A stretch of DNA of 64,000 nt from JALUZX01 sp964561605 (GTDB taxonomy: Bacteria; Planctomycetota; UBA1135; JALUZX01): positions 259,087-323,086 of the forward strand of contig CAZLQD010000029.1 in NCBI GenBank assembly GCA_964561605.1, written 5' to 3'. Positions 59,322 through 64,000 of the stretch are shown here, piece after piece. Position 1 is the first letter of the stretch; every line of letters begins with the position of its first letter. Position numbers and translations under genes: made by a program. The notes beneath the pieces are model-generated. The model had not been told where the DNA came from. It searched no databases and saw only the letters and a list, made by a program, of their open reading frames with translations.

Positions 59322-60428
59322 ATGGAGCGGACACCATCCCTCACCCAGGCCGTCACCGGGCCCCCGGGAGAACTCACTTCCCGGGACCCGGCCCTGGTGG
59401 CCATGGATTTCCAGGTGGGCCAGCGTGTCTCCGCTACGGTCCTGGAGGTGCTCGGGGAGGGGAAGGTCCTCCTCGGCCTCAGGGGGATCAAGGTGGAGGC
59501 CAAGACCCGGCTTCCCCTCCAGGAAGGGAAGACCTACTCCTTCACGGTGAAAGGCACGGGGGAGAAGATCCTCCTCGCCCCGGCTTCGAGGGGGGAGAGG
59601 CTTTCCCCCTCCTCCTCGGGGATCCTGGCCAGGCTCCTGGCCAAGGGTGGCGGGACTGCCTTCCGGGCGGGTTTCCAGGCCCTGGTCCGTCTCGCCCGGG
59701 AGGGGAAGCTCCCTCCCCCCCTGGCGAAAGCGGCGGAAAAGATTTCCGCTCTTCCGAAAACACCGGCCGGTATGAAGGAATGGGTCCGCCGCCTGGGGAT
59801 AGGGCACGAAGCCAGGTTGGTCGCCGCCCTGCGGGAAGGGAGGACCCCGCCGGCGGACCTGAAGGAGGACTTGAAGGCCCTCCTTCTCGAGAATGCTCCT
59901 CCCGCCCGGGGGGGAGGGCAGGAAGGGTCCGAGATCGGCCGGGTGATCCGGGCGGCCCTGGAGGGCCTGGAGAGCCTCCAGGCGGAGAACCTCCACAGGG
60001 CCCGCCTCGGGGGAGGAGCCATGATTCCCCTTCCCCTGGTTCCGGGTCTCGAGGCCGGAGAGATCCACCTCTTCCCTCCCCGGGTGGAGGAAAGGGAGGA
60101 AGGCGGAGAGGAGGGGAGGAAGGACCGGGAGAGGGAGGAGCGGCCTTTCCGGGTGGTCTTCCTGTTGAACCTGCACCACCTCGGCGGCCTGCGGGTGGAC
60201 GCCGAGGTCCTTGGACGGACGGCGAGGATCCTCTTCCGGGCAGATTCCGAGAATACGGTGAGGGTGTTGAAGGAGAACCTCCCGCGGCTGGGTTCGGCCC
60301 TTGCCGCCGCCGGCCTGGACCCCCTCTCCCTGGAAGCCGGACTCCTGGAGAGGGAGGAGTCCCTGGCTCTGCCCTTGCCGGCGGGCCCGGGGCTGGAGCG
60401 TGGCCGGTACGTGGACGTGGAGGGCTGA
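59322..60428 (+). CDS. FliK-like flagellar hook-length control / secretion substrate protein
   Basis: 368 residues. The N-terminus has an OB-like strand region (FQVGQRVSATVLEVLGEGKV), then a helical middle and an acidic-basic linker (EREEGGEEGRKDREREERPF). The C-terminal part (about 280-350) has FRVVFLLNLHHLGGLRVDAE and SENTVRVLKENLPRLGSAL, the fold order of the FliK C-terminal domain. Assignment rests on this pattern and on its partner: the stop overlaps the next gene (TGATG), which encodes a FlhB-type C-terminal domain, the known partner of FliK. No other flagellar genes are seen in the window. Confidence 0.65.
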   Translation: MERTPSLTQAVTGPPGELTSRDPALVAMDFQVGQRVSATVLEVLGEGKVLLGLRGIKVEAKTRLPLQEGKTYSFTVKGTGEKILLAPASRGERLSPSSSGILARLLAKGGGTAFRAGFQALVRLAREGKLPPPLAKAAEKISALPKTPAGMKEWVRRLGIGHEARLVAALREGRTPPADLKEDLKALLLENAPPARGGGQEGSEIGRVIRAALEGLESLQAENLHRARLGGGAMIPLPLVPGLEAGEIHLFPPRVEEREEGGEEGRKDREREERPFRVVFLLNLHHLGGLRVDAEVLGRTARILFRADSENTVRVLKENLPRLGSALAAAGLDPLSLEAGLLEREESLALPLPAGPGLERGRYVDVEG

Positions 60429-60730
60429 TGGGACGAGGCGGAGGCAGGGAAGGAAGGAAGATCCGCCGGGCCGTCGCCCTGGGCTACGACCCGGACCGGG
60501 ACCAGGCCCCCCGGGTGCTCGCCGCCGGTGGAGGGGACGTGGCGGACCGGATCCTCCGGGCCGCGGCGGAGCACGGGATCCCCGTCAGGGAGGACCCTGA
60601 ACTTCTCGAAGTCCTGGCCGGCCTGGACGTGGGAGAAGAAGTGCCCCCCGCCGCATACCAGGCCATGGCCGAGATCCTGGCCTTCATCTACCGCCTGGAA
60701 GAAGAACTCGCCGCGGCCGGCCGGGGCTGA
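60428..60730 (+). CDS. Stand-alone FlhB C-terminal (export-switch) domain protein
   Basis: 100 residues, ATG overlapping the FliK-like stop. The sequence AVALGYDPDRDQAPRVLAAG, IPVREDPELLEVLAGLDVGE and ILAFIYRLEEELAAAGRG matches the cytoplasmic C-terminal domain of FlhB/YscU export-switch proteins. No membrane part and no NPTH autocleavage motif are present; the family is known as FlhX or FhlB. It may assist or modulate substrate switching in flagellar type III export. Followed by 460 bp of non-coding DNA. Confidence 0.82.
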   Translation: MGRGGGREGRKIRRAVALGYDPDRDQAPRVLAAGGGDVADRILRAAAEHGIPVREDPELLEVLAGLDVGEEVPPAAYQAMAEILAFIYRLEEELAAAGRG

Positions 60731-61191
60731 CGAAGGAGGAAGAAGGAGCTTCGTCCATACCCGGGCCGGCCCGAGGGACGGGGGTGGTTTGGGCTGAAGT
60801 GAAAAGGCCCCGGCCCATCCTCCTGTAGAGTCAAGGGGTTGACAAGGCCGGAACAGGAGATGAGGGGGGAGGAATTAAGTTGATTTTTAGACCAGTTTTA
60901 GAAATTGTAGATTTTTTCCCTTGCATTGCAGGTGGAAATTGGAAAAAAAAGGGCTCCGGAGGCAGAAATGGGGATTATTCTTTTTGCGAAGTCTTCTTCG
61001 GGGATGAACCTAGACCTTGCTCTATTTTTACTTTTAAGTGAGGAAGGCCTTCATCTCCCCAGGAGTCCCCCTTTCGGCCGTTTTCCTGTGTGTCCTTTTG
61101 AGGCTCCCAGGGGCCCCTACCACCTGCTCTTGGAAACGGAACCCCCAAAAGGAGCTAGAATGAAATGTCCTAATCGGAATGAGGAGGAGTC
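60731..61191 (+). other. AT-richer intergenic tract before the beta-helix gene
   Basis: 461 bp without a convincing gene. Base composition drops clearly from 60870 on (GTTGATTTTTAGACCAGTTT, AAATTGTAGATTTTTTCCC). TTGACA at 60839-60844 lacks a matching -10. The last bases, GAGGAGGAGTC, give a strong Shine-Dalgarno for ATG 61192. A short open frame at 60926-61195 starting with TTG is probably not a gene. The leader between the AT-rich block and the start codon is about 230 bases, long enough for regulation. Confidence 0.6.
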
Positions 61192-63997
61192 ATGAAAACG
61201 AAACCCAAAATGAACCGTAAAAAAGCCGAACGGCTTCCCTGCCTACCTACCTACCTACCTGGTTCTCGGGATCCTTGTCCTTGCCGTCATGGTCCTTTTC
61301 CTGGGTAACCACGCATATGCCCAGGGGCCGACCGGGCCCGGGGCCAGGACCCAGTTCGTCCTGAACGTCTACGTGGACCCCATCTATGGGGACGACACTC
61401 TTGCCTACAGCCAAAACATGCATCAGGCTTCAGGTCAGCCTCCCACTAACCCCGCTTTGCAGACCCATCCCTCGGCGGGAACCACCGGCGCCCCCCAGGG
61501 CTACTTGATCCACCTTCCTTACTCCTTCAAGACCATCAACGGTCCCCAGGGTTTCTTGGCATGGTTCTGGGCGAACTTCGGCCCTACAGGTCTTCCTTGG
61601 ACCAACAAGGCAACCGGAAAGACGGTCGAGGCTGTTGTGGTTCATGCTCTTCCGGGTATTTATGCTCCCATTATCCAGGGAACGAACAATTACGATCCCA
61701 AGAGCCACCTTCCCTATAACGGGGAAAGGTTCCCAATTCCAATACCTGACCGGGTAGGGATCCAAGGAACGAGTGCTTTGAATACCATTTTCAATGCCCG
61801 TGGCTACGAGGGAAGCCAATTCGAATCTTCCATTTTCACTGTTGATACAAGAAACCTTGTGATCGGAGGAAAAGAGAACCCCAACCATTCCGATTGGGAA
61901 TTTTCCTTCATCGATGGGGTGACCATCGAGGGGGCTAGGGGGCAGGCCTTGAACACACCCCAGGGCCAGGAAGTGAAAGGCGCCGGAGTGGTTATAGAGG
62001 GGGACGACCAGCCGGAGTTCCCCGATTACGAGATTTGGCTCTCTGTGACGAACTGCATCATCACCAACAACGTGATTGGAATCGCCATCGGTGACGGCCA
62101 CAATTACACGACAGGTGGATCTTCCTGGAGAATCAACAGGCCTAAGATCATAAATTGCACCATCGCGTGGAACATGGTCGGTATCTTGAAGGCCCCCGAT
62201 CTGCGTTCTTCCATCCAAGGTTACGGCGTGAGCAAGCCGGCGATCATTAATTGCATATTTGACGCAACCTCTCCTTACACAGGAACCGGGTCCAGGTCGA
62301 ATGTCAGGGGCTATAAGCCTCTAATAGGGGCCATGTCCGGGTTCGAAGGGCTTCAGCCTCGAGACTTGATCGTCAAGCAAATTGGGAGCCCGGGCACAAA
62401 GATCCTTCAGAATTTCAACGCCTATGAATACATTAGTCCCACACAGAAGAGAGTGAATACAGGAGGGTATGTTCCCGGGTGGCCCAATTACCAAAGCCAA
62501 GCGCTAAACGTATCACCGAGGGTTGATATTTCCATGTATACCGGGTTCGGCAACCCAGCGAACAGGGGGAACCTCTACATCAACGACATTCTCTGGAATT
62601 ACCACAACGCGGCCAACAACATCCTTCCCTCCAACCATGACCTTTCCCCCCATGATTTTCGTCTTACTTACCACGTAGGAAAAACCTCTGATGGGGGTGT
62701 AGACAGGTATTCCCCGAATCCACTAGTTGATGTCGGCCTGGATTTTTGCTGCGGCAATTTCCCGATTGTCATGCAGAACGGGACCACCATCAATTACGCT
62801 CCCGGACTTCCCCTCTCATTCGCGGATAACGCGGTTTACAATTGTTCCGATACGGACCTGGAAGGTTTCGGGAACGCCAGGTCCAACGATTGTTCCTGGT
62901 ACAACCCAAGTAATACATGGAATGGGATGCTAAATTATACCGATCTGGGAGCGGATGAGTTGGGAGAATTGATCATTGCCGGTTACGTAGCGGAGACTAC
63001 CATCCTCTCCAAATCACCTGAAAACCGTCCTGGGGCGCCGAGGCCGTCGGGCTTCAACTCCTTCGACAATACGGCGATTCTTTTCTTCAATTATATCGGC
63101 CCTGGTTACACCAACCCGACCAGGCCCAATTACAATCTTTGGATTGGAAGGAGCATTTCGGCCAATTCCAGCCCTCCTTACAAGCCCTATGAGTGGTGGT
63201 CTTATGTATGGAGAGTTTCCGGCTACGTTCCTCCCCTTTTTTTTGATAGCCAAGCTCAAGTCTACAGGAATTTCACCACAGGTGAGGGTGGGACACTCCG
63301 GGCAAGCTTTGCCTCCGGGGGAAAAGGGCCTTTCATGAGAAATCTCATGTGCGACATCTCTCCCCATCTTCTGAGCGACATCCACCCCTTCTGGGCCATG
63401 TATCCAGGTCCCTGGAGGACCAGGAGCAAGCCGGGAGGGACTGTGAGCACCTTCACGGATGCTTTCTCCTCCAATCCTTGGTTCGACGACGGCGGGGGGG
63501 CGAGCGGAACACCCTGGTACGACAATGAAAACCTTTATTATGTGAAGAACGTTTACGATGCCATCTACGGGATCCTCAATCCTCCCGGTTCATGGGTCTA
63601 CAACTCCCAAGGCGGGTGGCTCGATCCCTGGTCCAACCAGGCCATGTTGGGGCCCTTCGGCTTCAATCCTTCACCAAACACCAATTACGTCCTGGACCTG
63701 ACCTGGGGGATCGGAGATACGCGAGGGCCGGATATCGTGCCCGATACAACCATATTCTGGAACCAGGCCGGCTATGTTACAGGCTGGCGTTTCAACGCCC
63801 AGTTGGCAAATCCGGACAGTAGCCATATTTGGACCAACCTCCAGAGTTTCCTGGGGTTGAACTGGGTGGAGGCCGGTTTGAAGGGGGCCACCATACCGCC
63901 CAAGGTGGATTCCATCGCCGCCCCAGAAAAGCCCCTTAGGAAAGAGCCTTGGTTCACTCCCTGGAGGCCACAGGACCTGGTCAAAAAGAGAAGGTGA
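61192..63997 (+). CDS. Large secreted beta-helix protein, signal peptide split by CCTA-repeat frameshift
   Basis: ATG 61192 has AGGAGG 5 bases upstream, but its frame ends at TAA 61306 after 38 residues. The long frame, open to TGA 63995, is one base out of phase from the repeat at 61242-61260. If one CCTA unit were lost, the product would begin MKTKPKMNRKKAERLP and continue through a hydrophobic core (LVLGILVLAVMVLFLG) to a signal-peptidase site after AYA. About 900 residues follow: beta-helix turns such as VEAVVVHALPGIYAPIIQ, GVTIEGARGQALNTPQGQ, VTNCIITNNVIGIAIGDG, then domains rich in Tyr, Trp and Asn. No catalytic triad is recognised. GC is much lower than in neighbours (24 of 60 bases at 62401-62460). 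Alternatives: pseudogene or assembly error. Confidence 0.75.
61242..61260 (+). repeat. Tetranucleotide microsatellite (CCTA)4CCT inside the signal-peptide coding region
   Basis: Four complete CCTA units plus CCT. Each unit added or lost shifts the reading frame. With 3 units (or 6) the ATG at 61192 is in frame with the 900-residue body; with the 4 seen here it is not. Such repeats in 5' coding regions are the known basis of phase variation in other bacteria. Confidence 0.9.
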
Positions 63998-64000
63998 TTT

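Noticed and set aside
60926..61195. Open frame of 89 codons starting TTG, ending in the ATGA overlap with the beta-helix start
   Set aside because: No Shine-Dalgarno, no recognisable pattern, lies in AT-rich DNA where chance frames are common; kept only as a possibility.
1..64000. tRNA, rRNA, insertion sequences, integrase or prophage genes
   Set aside because: No tRNA cloverleaf-like T-arm signals, rRNA segments, transposase or integrase motifs were seen by eye; short RNAs could be missed.

Overview
The window reads as a piece of a high-GC, Gram-negative bacterial chromosome. Outer-membrane porins, two FadL-type barrels, Tat and lipoprotein signals and multihaem cytochromes all point to a double membrane. 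The mix of right-handed beta-helix secreted proteins, secreted glycoside hydrolases with an FAD oxidoreductase, many small zinc-ribbon proteins, a sigma/zinc-finger-TPR pair and a cytochrome b/Rieske cluster with an added octahaem cytochrome fits Planctomycetota best. This is an inference from gene content: no rRNA or marker tree is available. Genes are densely packed, often with ATGA/GTGA start-stop overlaps, and GTG/TTG starts are common.

Layout. 1-3.8 kb: a truncated secreted gene, a GH57/DUF3536 protein, a 590-bp non-coding region full of repeats and hairpins, and a GT87-type membrane glycosyltransferase. 3.8-16.4 kb: a phosphate block with a Tat metallophosphoesterase, phoU, pstS-pstC-pstA-pstB and, converging on it, a phosphate-selective porin followed by phoB-phoR. 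16.4-22.4 kb: a GT-C-like membrane protein, an ATPase-dead relative of sigma-54 activators, and two tandem FadL-like barrels. 22.6-29.9 kb: a seven-gene respiratory operon (haem-bearing porin, Rieske, split cytochrome b, octahaem cytochrome, monohaem lipoprotein, accessory lipoprotein). 30-37 kb: GH20 hexosaminidase, a beta-helix protein, a CCA-type nucleotidyltransferase and a GT2 enzyme. 37.3-43 kb: queA, a zinc-ribbon protein, two membrane proteins, a TlpA-like thioredoxin and an HD hydrolase. 43-50.8 kb: a carbohydrate locus with GH95, GH31 and an FAD oxidoreductase. 51-56.3 kb: small zinc-ribbon and Cys-rich proteins, queG, a degenerate kinase-like protein and a B12/radical-SAM protein. 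56.5-60.7 kb: a sigma/anti-sigma operon, then a FliK-like/FlhB-C-terminal pair. 60.7-64 kb: an AT-richer tract carrying a large secreted beta-helix gene.

The most notable signal is at 61192-61308. The start codon of the large beta-helix gene has a strong Shine-Dalgarno sequence, but its signal peptide is cut by a frameshift lying exactly in a CCTA tetranucleotide repeat. Loss of one repeat unit would restore a textbook signal peptide fused to the roughly 900-residue secreted body, so this looks like a phase-variable (contingency) surface gene caught in the OFF state. Other points are an 11-bp-phased motif shared upstream of pstS and of the phosphate porin (candidate PhoB box), iterons with phased A-tracts upstream of the GT87 gene, and a respiratory operon ending in a haem-bearing outer-membrane barrel.
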